Positions 44,250 through 55,958 of a stretch of 64,000 bases of DNA are shown piece by piece (positions within the stretch are counted from its first letter, which is position 1; each line of letters opens with the position of its first letter). Where the stretch lies: the NCBI GenBank assembly GCA_964035575.1, contig OZ037866.1:558001-622000 (forward strand), in the 5' to 3' direction. The notes below the pieces were generated by a model. The model saw only the letters and a program-made list of their open reading frames with translations. It was not told the origin of the DNA and made no database searches. Made by a program: the position numbers and the translations under genes. The DNA comes from Rhynchopus sp. YZ270_cl-10. Its lineage: Eukaryota; Euglenozoa; Diplonemea; Diplonemida; Diplonemidae.

Positions 44250-45910
44250 ATGGTGCCTGATGCACAGAAGGTGAAGCAGGCAGCGGCAGACAGCGAAGCA
44301 GCGACAGGCAGCGCAGCAGCACCAGTCGATGCCATGGTGAACAACGTGCCCCCCACGACACCCTCGCCGAAGGAGTCTTACCACGACAGCTTGACGGTCT
44401 CAACCAAAGTCAGCGTAGTATACATCCCAGAGAAAGGCAAGGCCATGATCACAAAGGAAAAGATCGCGAAGGATGATATTATTCTTACGGTATACCCCTT
44501 TCCCCCCCTCACCCCCAGTTTTAGCTTCATATATTTTTTTTTTGAGACAACTGCCTTGCAAAGGTAGGGGAAGAAATGAAAACATATCTGAGTGTACCCG
44601 AATTTTTTTGGTGTGAGACGATGTAAACACGACAACAACTTATCCACAGAATTTTTTTTTTTTTGATTTTGACCCTACACACTCCACAAAAATCTGGCGC
44701 GATCAAACGACCCCCTTGGGGAAATAACATTAACCCCCCCCTCTTTCTCGCCGTACAAATAATGCTGCACGACACCTTCAAGGCTGAGGGTCATCTTATA
44801 TCCCTCTTTGACATTACTCCACCACCCTCCACCACCACCCTCCTTCTCCAGGAAACCGCCCTGATCACCGCCCAAGAATTAGAAGACTACGCGAAGAGCA
44901 TCCCCATCTGCGCTCACACCATGCGGTCCTTCGAGACACCTGAGGAGGTGTTCCAACGGGTCGCCACAGACGTGCCTTTGCCAAAGCTTCCAAAGGTGGA
45001 ACGCTACAAGAAGAAGGCCGTCGCAACGCCCACCACCTGCGAAGAAGGCTGTGCGACGCTATTCCTTAACGAAGCTGTCAAGACAGAGGCAATCAACGAA
45101 TGGCATTACTATCTGTGCAAATCGCGGATGACGAAACCCCAGCAGGCAGCATTTGATGGATTCGCGACTACAGAATGGGCGACCGGGGGAGTAGACTATT
45201 CGGATTCATTCCACCTCGTATTGCGGGCAGTGTCGACGCTGCTGTGCTCTGTCCGGAATGGCAAAACCGTTGAAGAAGCCTGGGAGCCATTTGACGTTCT
45301 CGCCTGGGGCGGTTGGATCGCGCTTGCCACCGAATGGACCGAACGCAAAACGCGAACAACCCCTTCTTCCCTGCTCACCCGCCTCTACATCTGCCTCCGT
45401 CAGATCTTTGGTGAAGGCTCTTTAACGAAGATTGCGTTGACAAAAGACAAGCTCTCACAGCTCTGCGGCTGCATTTTGCTTAATGCGCAAGAAAGAAGTC
45501 CTGAATCAGAGTTCAGCCGATACATCCAATATCTTAATGAACGTGAAGTCGTGCATAACCTCCAAGAATACGACTGGAGAGAGGAAATACCCACCGATAT
45601 GTCAAACAACCTATACTACTCCACAAAGGCGCAAGGCGTTTACCGGGTACACAGTGTAACAAATCATTCGTGTGATCCCAACACCGAGGTTCAATATACA
45701 GACAAAAACGACCAAAGCATCAACATGGTGGCATTGCGAAGCCTCGCAGAAGGTGAGGAAGTGACCATTTCCTACATCGACCACCCGGCAACAAGAGACC
45801 TGGAGTTTAGACAGAAATACCTCCTCTCGAACTATCGGTTTATCTGTACCTGCGAGAAATGTGAGGAGGAAAGAGAGAAGAAGAAGAGGCAATGGCAGAT
45901 GAGTAAATAA
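44250..45910 (+). CDS. SET-domain protein, SMYD/SET5 type, 2 exons
   Basis: Exon 1 44250-44489 and exon 2 44852-45910 join in phase 0 (432 aa). The join restores the start of a SET domain: IAKDDIILT from exon 1, then ETALITAQELEDYAK from exon 2. SMYD/SET5 proteins split their SET domain with an insert, and here the core resumes late: NHSCDPNTEV (SAM and substrate-binding NHS.DPN motif), EGEEVTISYID, and the cysteine-rich post-SET FICTCEKCEEE. A MYND finger is not evident in the insert. It should transfer methyl groups from SAM to lysine on histones or other proteins. The N-terminal ~45 residues are Ala/Ser/Pro-rich. The intron is 362 nt, starts GTATAC and ends CTTCTCCAG. A family-C element begins within a few bases of the stop. 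Confidence 0.88.
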
Positions 45911-45916
45911 ACGACA

Positions 45917-45987
45917 TGTGGAGATTGCACAAACTGTGGCAACACAACCGAGGCAACCACACTACCTCCAACAATTTATCACAAAAA
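45917..45987 (+). repeat. Family-C element, copy 2, directly after the SET gene stop
   Basis: GGAGATTGCACAAACTGTGG then CAACACAACCGAGGCAACCA and CTCCAACAATTTATCA. It must lie in the 3' UTR if the mRNA extends normally. Confidence 0.88.
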
Positions 45988-46694
45988 AAAAATCCGAAAA
46001 TTCTGCCAAAAACCGCAGGGGTTTTGAATGGACCATCCCTAGGGTTTCTTATTGATCCCGTTGGTTATCGATGTATGTGGAAGCTGGGCGTGGGTGGATG
46101 GATGGGGCGTAGCAACGAGAAAGGTCTACGAAAAACGGAGGGAGGGGAGAGGGGGGGGAGGTGACGGCTGTACGCTGACTCTCTATACGTTTGTTGGCTG
46201 GCCGTTTTTCAGATTTATCAAAAAAAAAAAAAAATATGAAGGAGGGAGTTTTTGCACAAAGGTAGTGGGAATAGAGGGGGGGTTTTTTTTTTCAAACGTG
46301 TTTGAGGTAGAGGAGCACCCCGTTTTGTTTAAACGGGATTCGATGGAGAGTAGGGTGGGAATAAAAGGCCCTTTTTTTTTTGCTAGTCTCGTATATCATG
46401 GTGTAAACCACGAAAATGGATGGGTGGGTGCACCGGTTGTGTACGAAGGTTACATTATTGCAAGCCAACATTGTTTTTTACTATTTTTGTGTCATGGCTT
46501 GCGATCCCTTTTGTGAGGGTATCATATTTGGTCCATGGCGACCAAGCGTGTGTGTCAGGGTCAGTATCAGGATCATCTTGCAAAGCTTTTCTTTGCAAAA
46601 TTTATTTATTTATGACCTTGACTGAGATGCGTAGCACATTTTCAACTAAATCTACTCTTTCTTGTGTGTGTAGTTAGTATATGAAACAATTTTG

Positions 46695-46760
46695 TGTTCA
46701 TCTAGCTGGCATCGCACGTGGCTCAGCGGGAGGTGCCTGCATCAATCACTTTACTTTGTA
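46695..46760 (+). repeat. Family-E element, copy 1
   Basis: TCATCTAGCTGGCATCGCAC, GTGGCTCAGCGGGAGGTGCC, TGCATCAATCACTTTACTTT. The other copy is in an intron at 50.8 kb. GTGGCTCAGCGGG looks like a tRNA A box, but no tRNA cloverleaf follows. Confidence 0.8.
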
Positions 46761-47140
46761 TTTAGTTCGATACAAATCAGATGCATATCACCCTTTGAGC
46801 TGCCCTCTCTGACTCCATGAATGGAGCAGGATTCTGGTACTTCATTCAAAAATTCCATTTTTTTTTTTTTTCCTGCTAACCTTCTTTTGTTTCCCTATGT
46901 GGGTGATTGTTTGCGCAGCACTCCAGGGGGGGTTCAATAACCCCACGGGGCGTCAGTACCTGCGTTTTAGATAGCGTTTTGCACATATCAACGTAACTTT
47001 CCCCCCTCACATCGTTACGCGTTTCCCCTCTTTTGGTGCAAAAAGATTCAAATCAAAAAGAAAAAAAGCAATACTGCCCTTCACACTTTTCTTAAACTGT
47101 CTTTCCCACGACCTACTTGTTTCAGGTGCTAACCTCAGCA

Positions 47141-47440
47141 TGGTTTTGGGTCACCCAGGATGTCCATGCTGTCTTTATTCACAAGGTGAACTAAGCACGA
47201 GAGATTTGGGGCCATCTTATAAAATTTTCTTCTTTCCCAACCGGACCCTACATCACACAGGATTCGCGTCTCTGTTTGCAATGATCCCCATTCATCGATG
47301 AGTGGAAGCGGGAGTAGCACATATCAGATGTAAACCACGAAATGGATTGTAGCACTGCATGGTTGGGGTGTCCACCCCCCTGGTACAGCCGGTCATACCA
47401 AGGTACACTGTTCAAGAGAGGGCTGTTGTATTTCAAGTCA
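47141..47440 (+). repeat. Family-B element, copy 5, longest form
   Basis: Contains, in order, GGTTTTGGGTCACCCAGGA, a CTAAGCACGAGAG stem-loop-like stretch, GAAGCGGGAGTAGCACAT, CAGATGTAAACCACGAAATG, CCTGGTACAGCCGGTCAT and the core ending GGGCTGTTGTATTTCAAGTC. Parts of this series recur at 54.86-55.08 kb, 15.43 kb and 34.74 kb, suggesting one ~300-bp ancestral sequence. Confidence 0.65.
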
Positions 47441-47702
47441 CCTTTTTATGTGCAGACAAAAAGGAAACTGACCATCAGTACCAGGCGATGCAGATAGTGT
47501 TATACACAAGCTGCAAGAGAAATGGCAAAGTCGTCGTTCTTGTCGTCAAACTCCATTTGCTACAGAACCATCCACCCCTCCCCTCTCAAACCTCATATAC
47601 CCAACAGAACCCCACACAGTCTTTTCTTTCCCCATCCCCTTTCTCCCCCCCTTCCCCCTTCCCCCTTTCCCCTACACAAATATCTAAAAAAACATCTCAA
47701 TA

Positions 47703-50700
47703 ATGTCCGAAGGTGAGGATGACGGTGTCTGCACACACCGACATCGCGTATACTTTGATGAAAGCACGAAACGGTATCTGCTCTTGAGCAGCATTTCTGG
47801 GGGGGTTGTTGTCACGACAATCGAGGGGACAAGCGGACGGGTGTCTTGCGGGAGTACTTGGGGGGTAGATTTGTTTTGCAGCTATGTGGAGGCTGTGGAG
47901 AAGGGGGTGGGAGGGGCGACGTTGATTACCTCCTTCGAGGTTCTCATCGGGGTCTGCGCGACGGGAACGGAAGCGCTTTTGCTGTACAGCAATGACACCA
48001 CAGTTGCCGCCACGCTACCACCACACCACGACCTACACACAGTCACCTCTCTCACCTGGGCTCGCCTCCCGCTTCACCCCACCTGCGCACGAAATCTCTC
48101 CCGCGCTGAACACAAAGCCCTCAACTGCCTCCTCAACCTACCTCTCAAACGTACCAAGCTATTCTACAGTTTAACCTGCGATGCTACTCGCCCATACCCT
48201 TTTGCAAACCCTCCTCACTCATACGACCCAGAATATGTCTGGAACCTTGAACTCCGTCTCCCATTCGAGTCAATAGGATTGGGAGAAATCTGCGTCGTTT
48301 TGATAAGGGGTATAGTGGAAATAGTGGATGGAGCTCCTGGGAAGAGGTGTCTGGTATCGCGAATGTCTACGGGAAATGGGCAAATGGGACCGCATCAAAA
48401 TTCGGCGCAAGATACGCTACCTTCTGCCAATCTATTTAGGGGTCAGCCCCTTGGTTCTATGGCGACGACAGATGGGTTTCATTGCGAAGCTTCCCCTGCA
48501 GGGGGTGTGCCTTCAGGAGAATCTGTGGGATTAGCTCCTCTTGCGAATGGAGTAGCGCCGTCTGCGAGACCATCTGTAGGGGAGGCCCCTCCGGTGCTTG
48601 CGTTTACGCCAAAACAGTTGAGAAGAATGGATTCTCCGCTTCTTCAGCATTTTTTGCAGGATTTGACAGAAGATGAAGAGGCAAACACATCACCGCATCC
48701 TCCAATAAGCTCAATGCTAAGGCAAAGAAGGGCGGCTGAGGTGCTTGCCACATCAGGAGTCTCCGGAGAGGTTGAAGTTGAGTTGATTCAATGGAATGAA
48801 GGGGCGGTGGAAGAGGGGAGAATCCAATGGGGGTCTGTGGTATTCAGGATTGGGTCTCCAGTGGTAGCGGGGCCGTTTCCGGAGTCGAGGACCCAACCAC
48901 AGCAGAACCAAGAAATGAATTTTGGGGCAACAAATAACAGTTTCAGCCATTTTTCGCATAGCAATGTCCAGGAAACTGAAGAACGCGAAGGGGGGTTCAT
49001 GGAAGCGCTCTCCACAGCGGTCGGAGGGGTTGCAGCAGGTGTGGTGCCGGTGAGAGATAGCTCACATCTTCCAATCTCTCAGGGTGGGGGTGGCGCTATG
49101 CTTGGCGCTGTAGGAGAAGCTGCGGGAGACCCTGTTATGAGATTATGGAGAAGCCTGGCTCGTCGTTTTGGCGCTACAGTAGAATTATTTTGTATCGGTG
49201 TTGCTGGAGACAACCGAGACCCAAAAGCAAACCATGCCTCCCCAACGCACTCCTCCGCATCCACCCCCGCAGCCGCAAAGGAAATGCTCAAAGAAGAAAC
49301 TAAAGGGAGAAGAAGAAGTGCATCATTCTCCAGTGCCCCATTGGGTTGGCAGCACCTTACCCCGCCTACCCCAGCTTTGTCACAAACAGAGCGAAAAGTG
49401 AATACCGCATTGGAAGGGTTTGTCACTGCGTTGAACAAAAAGGTGGGACACCCAGCAGCCTCCTTAAGAGTTGTTTCGTTGCCTCAGTCATTGAGGTGTG
49501 GGTTGACAGACCCTTCTCATACGGGGTCTGTTTTGCAAAGACGAAGCGGGGCTCGATCGGTGTTGACCTGTCCAGCAATGGATGTTATTGTGGAATTGGT
49601 TAAAGCCGCGTTGGGGCAAGATGGAGCGTTTTCGTCGGGGACAATGCTGGTTGGGGATGGGAAGCTTCTGGAGAACACTGTGTCGTCGCGGCAAAAGGTT
49701 GTAATTCGATTGAGCAGTTTGTCGTCTGGGGTGCTGGATTTGACGGATGTGTTTCTCGGGCAGTTGGCGTCGGGGAACATTCCGGTTTCTGCGCAGGGGG
49801 AAGGGGTGCATGGTTTTGTATCGTCAGGGAGTCTGGCACCGCGGGTTTGCGTACGACGTAAGGTAGAATCGAGAGGGGAAGGGGGTACCGGGGGGTATCA
49901 ATCCTTCACAACAGGGGTGGCAGGGTTTGAGAGGAAGGTAGCAGGGGCGCATCATCGGGCGTCGCCGTTGTTGCTGTGTTTTGTTTTGCAGGCAGCGGTG
50001 GGGCTGCAGTCTGCAACGGGGGGGCGTCCAAAAGACCTCGAAGCTGTCCCTCGGCTGTCAGGGGTCGGGGAGTTGCTGCAGTCTCTTTTGAGTGGTCTCC
50101 CGAGGGAGCAGGTTTTGGGGATATGTAGTGGGGTGCTGCGGCATCACCTTGCAGTGACAGCGGACCAGCAGCAGGGGGTTCCGCAAACAGCACGGCAGCG
50201 GAGCAGAACTGTGGCGAGTGGTACTGTCTTGGAAAGACAGAAGGGACCTGGGATGTCGTTGGAGACGATGGCGCGGTTGGGTGCAGCGTCGGTGGAGGCT
50301 ACGTTAGAGGGGTTGACACGGCTTGTTGTGTTCAGTCTGGTCAAAGCTGGGGAAACGCTGCCTTCATTGGCAACGCTTGTGAAGAACCTCCCTGCGATAG
50401 CCTTCGATATCGACCCGAATGCGGATCTCAGCATAACAGATGTGCAAGGGAATGGGAGGGGTCAGACGGCAGAGGCCCGCTCACCAAAGCGGGCGCAGCA
50501 GGCTCAACCACTGCCATACGACATATGTTCAGTATTGACGTCGCCGCTCAGTTTGTATGTAATACCCCCCATCCCTCCGTGGAAATGCCTGTCTGTAGGG
50601 GGTGTGGTGATATCTCGGGTGAAAATGATGAGATGTTTTAGTTTTAGGAGGGTGGAGGCAGAAGGGGGTGCTCTAGGGTAGCTTTGTCTGGGGTGTGGGT

Positions 50701-53700
50701 TGAGGATATTTTTTTGTTGGGGGATATTTCAGCGCGTCCCAGAGGTGTTTTGCACTATAAAAACTTCACCCCCCCTTTTTTTTGAAGAATTGGTACTTAT
50801 GCTTTCATCCAGCTGGCATCGTACGTGGGTCAGTCGGAGGTGCCTGCATTAATAACTTCACTTTTTTTTGAAGAGCCAAAACTGAAGTAACAGTGACATA
50901 AACGATGTTTATCCTGTGCAGTGTAGAAGTGATATGGTTTTTTTGGCGAGTTTGAAAAAAACACAACAACGCACAACACTCTACAGCATAATGCAAAAGC
51001 CGACCGAAATCACAGAGCAGCCCATGCTTCTCTCGACCCTGCCTGAAACGACGTTGGCCTACCCGGTATGGTTTTCTTCACACGAAGTGTTGTCAGAAAA
51101 TAGGAATACTAAAACCAACATTTTTCCACTGATACCTACCATTTCCCCACATTTTCCAAACTCCGCAACTTCAACGCCCCCCCTTTTGGCTGCATTCAAA
51201 ACAAATTTCTTTCAATCTTTCATTTGATACCCCCTCCTCCCTCCCTCTCTTCAGGTCCCATCTGCCGTACTGACGGACCGCCGTGATGAGGATGTCCTCC
51301 TTGCACCTCCTTCAAACAACGCTGAGCCGTGGATAGTCCCTGCCAAGTCTCACAACGCTTCTGTCCATTCTACTTCATCACCGCTGAATGCGACGAAGAT
51401 TACCATTATCCTGCCTACATACTCGAGAGTCACTGAGATCCATTTTACCCGCAAATACGCAGGCGAAGGCACCGAGCTACTCGCCCCTGCAGCGTGCGAT
51501 ATTCTCATGGGACAAGGCGTGGACGACTGCTATCCTGTCTTCAAAGCGCTCCGCCTCCCAGTCACCCCCGATGGAACCTGTCTTCGTTACACCCTTCCAT
51601 TGCATGTCTCCGGTGAGCACCTCCCCGCCTCTCTGCATTCTGGTTCGCTGACCGAAGAGATTACGTCGCGGTTTCATAGGGGGGCTTCCCCGCAGAGGTT
51701 GGTTCGGGTGATTCACGTTGTGTTTCATCCGCTTTCAGCGAAGGCTCCTATGTTGCTTGGGCCGGTTCATGTGTATGGGTTTGCGACGCATAAGTTATCA
51801 CCGAGGTCGTTGTTTAGTTGTATGGATGCAGAGTCGGAGTGGAAGCAGCCGTTGGGGGAGACCTCGGCGCAGGGGGGTTTGGAGCTGTTGTATCGGCAGT
51901 TGAGCACGCAAGGTGAGGTGGTTCGTACTGTTGTTGCAAACCCAACCGCAGAGGTGGTGGCATCAGAACCAAACACCCCACGCTTCGCAGGGGTCGAGGC
52001 ATCACAACCGGGAAGTCCATGCGAATCACTCCGTCTCTCCCTCTCTCAAATCGACGCATCGCAAGACGAAGACGACGAAACCCTCGGTCGAACCCGCGGT
52101 GGCGGTCTCCTCCCTGAAGTAGCCCGCTTCATTGAACAGGTCGACCCTCCAGGACGCGTTGGAATTTCATTTGCAGAGCAAAACGGAAGCTCAGGAGAGC
52201 CTGGTCCATTAGATGTCTACGCAGACCTTGCGAGGGAAGCAATCAAAAGAGGCCTGGATATGTCAAAAGCGCTGTATCTGGAGTGCCATAGGCTGTCGTT
52301 GGGCATTCCGCCAGAGATACGCGATGTGGTGTTGCTCAGAATGGGAGTACCCCCTGCGAGTGTTAACCCTTCAAAACACATTTTTACGAGAGATCCTCGC
52401 GTCGAGGCGAGACAGAGAAAGCATTTACTCACCGGGGCCTGCAGTGCGTGCGCCTCAGCGCAACGCTTCACCTTCTGGCCAAACAGTAAATTACGCTCCT
52501 GCGAGTATTGCCGACGCACCTTTTGTAAGGATTGTGTTGCGAAAGAGAAACTACCGGTTGTAGAGTATGGGTGGACTGCAACACTGCATGAAGTCTGCCG
52601 AACCTGCAGTGACGACATCCAACGTCAACTCGCGGCAGTAGGTTACATCCGTGATATGACCTCAGGCGGGGAATCTGCCCCACTCCACCCCCCAGGAAAT
52701 GGATCATTGACGAGGAGTTTTGCCGCAAAAAACCCGGCATTAGGCATGACAGGAACCTTATTCAACCCAGGGTCCTTCTCTGCGGTGGAAACACCCAAGG
52801 TGCTGCAGGAGCTAGGTTCTGGGGGAAAGCAAGCCTCCGAGGTTCCGGTGATGGAGCAGATTGGCCATGCCGAGCTTCTGCATCGCACGCTGTTGAGGGA
52901 CAGCTGGGCAGGGTGCAACGTAGGGGAGAGGGTAGCAAAGGGGGGTGCAGTGGAGTATCTTCCTTCAGAGGGAGAAGGAGAAGAGGGCTCCACACCCAAT
53001 ACAATAGAGGTGGACCATTTAGCGGATCTGCCACACGCTGCTGTTCTGTTTTCGGTTCCAACCCATCCACATAGCATTCCCATTGCCGCCGTTTTTACTA
53101 GATCTGCAAGAACCAATCTCGTAGGAACTCGAAACCTCTTTGATACCCCAGTAGACCCTGCAGCAGACCTGAGGGTTCTTCCTCCCCCTTTGCTTGCAAT
53201 TTCGCAGGGTACTCCGTTTTTTGCTCCATCCCTAAAAAGCTGCCCTCAGTTGGTATTGCATACTAAGTTGGTGGTGCCTGCAAGGGTGACAGCGGTGGTG
53301 GTGACAGCGGACTGTTATGGGTATACTGCAGAGGACGCTCTGAGCATGCAGGTGGCGGTGGGGGACAGCCTCGATGCCATGAGTGCAGTGGAGGCAGAGT
53401 GGAAGGTGGGTGTGCTCCCGCCAAATGGGCGTGCTGTCGTAGCCTTGCACGATGCTGAAGGGGGTGCGCTCCCGGCGTGTAGGATTCTCGCAGTGACGTT
53501 TTCTGTTGCGAATGGTGGGTGTGGTGGTAAAGGTGACAGTAGTGTCAGCCACCCTGATGCCCCGATGCGCGGGAGTACCTTCATCCGCAACAGAGTGCAT
53601 CTCGGCACCCTCGCAGTGTGTGGTGTGCCCCTCGGGTACTTCAAGGAGCGGGTCGCAGAGACACCAACGTTCAGCCCGCCAAGAACGGTGTGTTTTTTGA

Positions 53701-54725
53701 ATAATTGATAATTGTGGACACCTCGCTTTTTTTCTCGTGTGAGCTCCACGCTACTTTCTTTTGGAGAAAATGAAGGGTTTAGCTTCAGTAACCCTTTTCT
53801 GTTGATACACTTTCAACCTTTTCTTTGTTGCCTCCACACCACCACACTACACCCAACAGATCACCTCAAAGCACTTCCCCACTGCAAAGGAACTCCTCCA
53901 AGACCATACTGAAGAGGTATTTACCCCTTCCCCTTTGGACAATCCCCACCTTTTTTTTGAACGCACACTGTCACGAGAGGGCTTTGTATTTCAAGCCAAC
54001 TTTTCCCACAAGAGGCTTAGGTTTATCCCATCTAACTTCCCCCTTTTTACATGAGTATAGCATAAACAACAGATTCACTGTAAAAGCGTTTTTGGACTTC
54101 AGATTTTAAAATGCAAAACCCTGGCTAGGGAGAAGAGATGCAGGGCCATGCTATTCTCAATTCATTGCAAACAATGTCTCAAAACACCCTTCCCTCACCT
54201 CCCCCCCTCCCACAGATCCGCCGTGTCGTTCTCAAGAGAGAAAAGGAGGAGTGGTGTGCGCGTGTGGCAGGGCAGACAGCGTCTTCGGGGGGTTGGGTGC
54301 TGGATCTGGTTTTGGACAGGGCTGGGATGGCTCAGGCGCTGATGGGGTTTTCTGTTAAGTATACTGAAGGCGACGCGAACGTTCATGCACAGGCGAGGGA
54401 CGTGCGGGTGACACACTTCCGTGGGGCTGATGTGCAGTCGCATATTCCTGCAGGTGAGTTCATCTTCCCGAGCACGCCGCCGCTGTCGCCGTCGTACTTC
54501 CTCTTCCCCATCCAGTTCACCGATGTCAAGCAGGTTCGCTTCGAGATCATCACGCTCCACGGTCCCTGCGCTGCACCGTCACGACCGCAGATCGACCTCT
54601 TCACGTCAGAGACACGTGTGCACTCCTCAGAGGCATTCCCCTCCATTGCAGACGTCGCGCCAGAAGCACTGCAGCGTACTGTCTCCTCGTACTGCTCGTC
54701 GTTTAGGAAGGTGTCGCTTCTGTGA
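47703..54725 (+). CDS. SAC-domain phosphoinositide-phosphatase-like protein with FYVE-type finger (SAC9-like), 5 exons
   Basis: Exons 47703-50554, 50987-51065, 51255-53687, 53860-53916 and 54216-54725 join without frame break (1976 aa). The N-terminus follows the SAC pattern: GVGGATLITSFEVLIGVC, LHTVTSLTWARLPL, KLFYSLTCDATRPYPF, DPEYVWNLELRLPF, CVVLIRGIVEI, later LWRSLARRFGATVELF. Where SAC proteins carry the catalytic CX5R(T/S), this one has TCPAMDVIVE (C623, with I629 in place of Arg), so it may be inactive; the alignment here is by eye. Exon 3 encodes a FYVE-type finger (CSACASAQRF, CEYCRRTFCKDC, CRTC), which would bind PtdIns3P, plus beta-sandwich-like segments (RLVRVIHVVFHPLSAKAPM) like those in the long C-terminus of plant SAC9. 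Introns 1 and 4 contain family-E and family-B elements. The SAC assignment is moderately sure; the exon chain is well supported. Confidence 0.7.
50805..50870 (+). repeat. Family-E element, copy 2, in intron 1 of the SAC/FYVE gene
   Basis: TCATCCAGCTGGCATCGTAC, GTGGGTCAGTCGGAGGTGCC, TGCATTAATAACTTCACTTT. It lies wholly inside intron 50555-50986. Confidence 0.82.
53964..54002 (+). repeat. Family-B element, copy 6, in intron 4 of the SAC/FYVE gene
   Basis: GCACACTGTCACGAGAGG then GCTTTGTATTTCAAGCCAAC, within intron 53917-54215. Confidence 0.82.
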
Positions 54726-54857
54726 GAGGCGGGTGCGAGGAGGAGGAGGAGAAGCCTTTGTATGAGCTACCATCGTGTTTGGCAGTGGGTAAAACGTATA
54801 TTTTTTTTTGTGGGAGTTTAAGATGCCTGGAGGGAAGCATCCTCGGGGGTGTGTTGG

Positions 54858-55080
54858 ACACTACACCAAACAACGTGGTTCACCCAGGAGAAGACAAGGA
54901 GAAGACTAAGATCTTGATTACGAAAAAAACAACCCGAGTCACTTACTTCGCACAAGGATTTGCTCCCTTGTGTTCCAATTATACCCGTTTCGTTGACTGA
55001 CGAGCGGTAGCGGGAGTAGGACATCTCAACGTAGACCGCGAAATGGAAGTAAGCTGGGCGGAGGGTGGGCGTGGCGTGGA
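54858..55080 (+). repeat. Diverged long family-B-related sequence
   Basis: GTGGTTCACCCAGGA, GACGAGCGGTAGCGGGAGTA, GGACATCTCAACGTAGACCG and CGAAATGG follow in the same order as in 47141-47360, but the CACGAG core is missing. Confidence 0.55.
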
Positions 55081-55177
55081 TATATTCTGTTGCGACACGT
55101 GATTTTTCCAAGTTTTCAAACAACGAAAAATCATTTCGCACGATCTTTTTTTGGGTAAACCATGTAGGTAAGCAAAA

Positions 55178-55310
55178 AATGGTGGAGCTCATCCTCGGAT
55201 GTCTACACTAAATACAAACCAAGTTTTCAAAAAAGTGGAGATTGGCACAACTGTGGCAAACCAACAACCGAGGCAACTACAGTTCTCTCAACAAAATTTA
55301 TCAAAAGAAA
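55178..55310 (+). repeat. Family-A and family-C elements fused head to tail
   Basis: GTGGAGCTCATCCTCGGATG, TCTACACTAAATACAAACCA and AGTTTTCAAAA (family A) run straight into GTGGAGATTGGCACAACTGT, GGCAAACCAACAACCGAGGC and CTCAACAAAATTTATCA (family C). It lies about 450 bases after the SAC/FYVE gene stop. Confidence 0.85.
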
Positions 55311-55919
55311 AAATGAAATAAAGAATTGCTGATACAGAGAAGAAAGCTTCTCTTTCGTGTGCTCATTGGTCCCGTTTCAAATGTGAGGGTTATGGGGGTG
55401 GTTTTTTTGTGGATAATATTATATTGTTGTGGCGTTCGCACTTTTTAACTTCTCTTTTGTCTGTATGTGACCAAGCAGGAGAAGGCTTAGCGTCATCTTA
55501 CAAGCACTTTACCTTTTTTCTCACACTTTGTGCAAAGTAGTAAAAACCAGAAAACCTCTCTCTGGATTTCAAAAAAAAAGGGGGTTGTGGGGGGAGGGGG
55601 GGGGAAGTGGCACCAGAAAAGGGAGGGGGGGAAATAAATGAACTCTCAGGTGGACAAAAAATTAAAACGGTGATGCTTTCGGAAATCGGTCAACGACCTG
55701 CCAATATCGACCCCTCCCGGAGCAGATAGATGAGTAAAAAGAGTAAATACTCTTCAACTATACTCTTTTCAATATATTTTTTTCAACAAAAAAAATCCCT
55801 CATTTGTGTTCGAAACAGCTAAACTTTTATGTTACTAAACGACAGAAAGAAAAAGAAAACGTCGCATGGTGGTGGACACGCAGTCAACCATTTCAAAAAA
55901 AAGGATCTTTGTGCCAGTA

Positions 55920-55958
55920 GGTGTACAGTGATTGTCGATACAACAAATAAAGAGTTGT
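55920..55958 (+). repeat. Family-F element, copy 2
   Basis: CAGTGATTGTCGATACAACA then AATAAAGAGTTG; partner at 15.69 kb. A weaker GGATTGTCGATGCAAAAG is at about 28320. Confidence 0.5.

Larger units (their letters stand above)
45988..47702. other. Intergenic region with family-E and family-B elements
   Basis: No gene recognised. It holds one family-E element (46695-46760) and a long version of family B (47141-47440). The 150 bases before the next start are Cys/Pro-codon-like pyrimidine-rich DNA. Confidence 0.55.

Noticed and set aside
47141-47225. LSU rRNA sarcin-ricin loop
   Set aside because: Only the CACGAGAG loop resembles it; the opposing GAAC side and flanking LSU sequence are absent.
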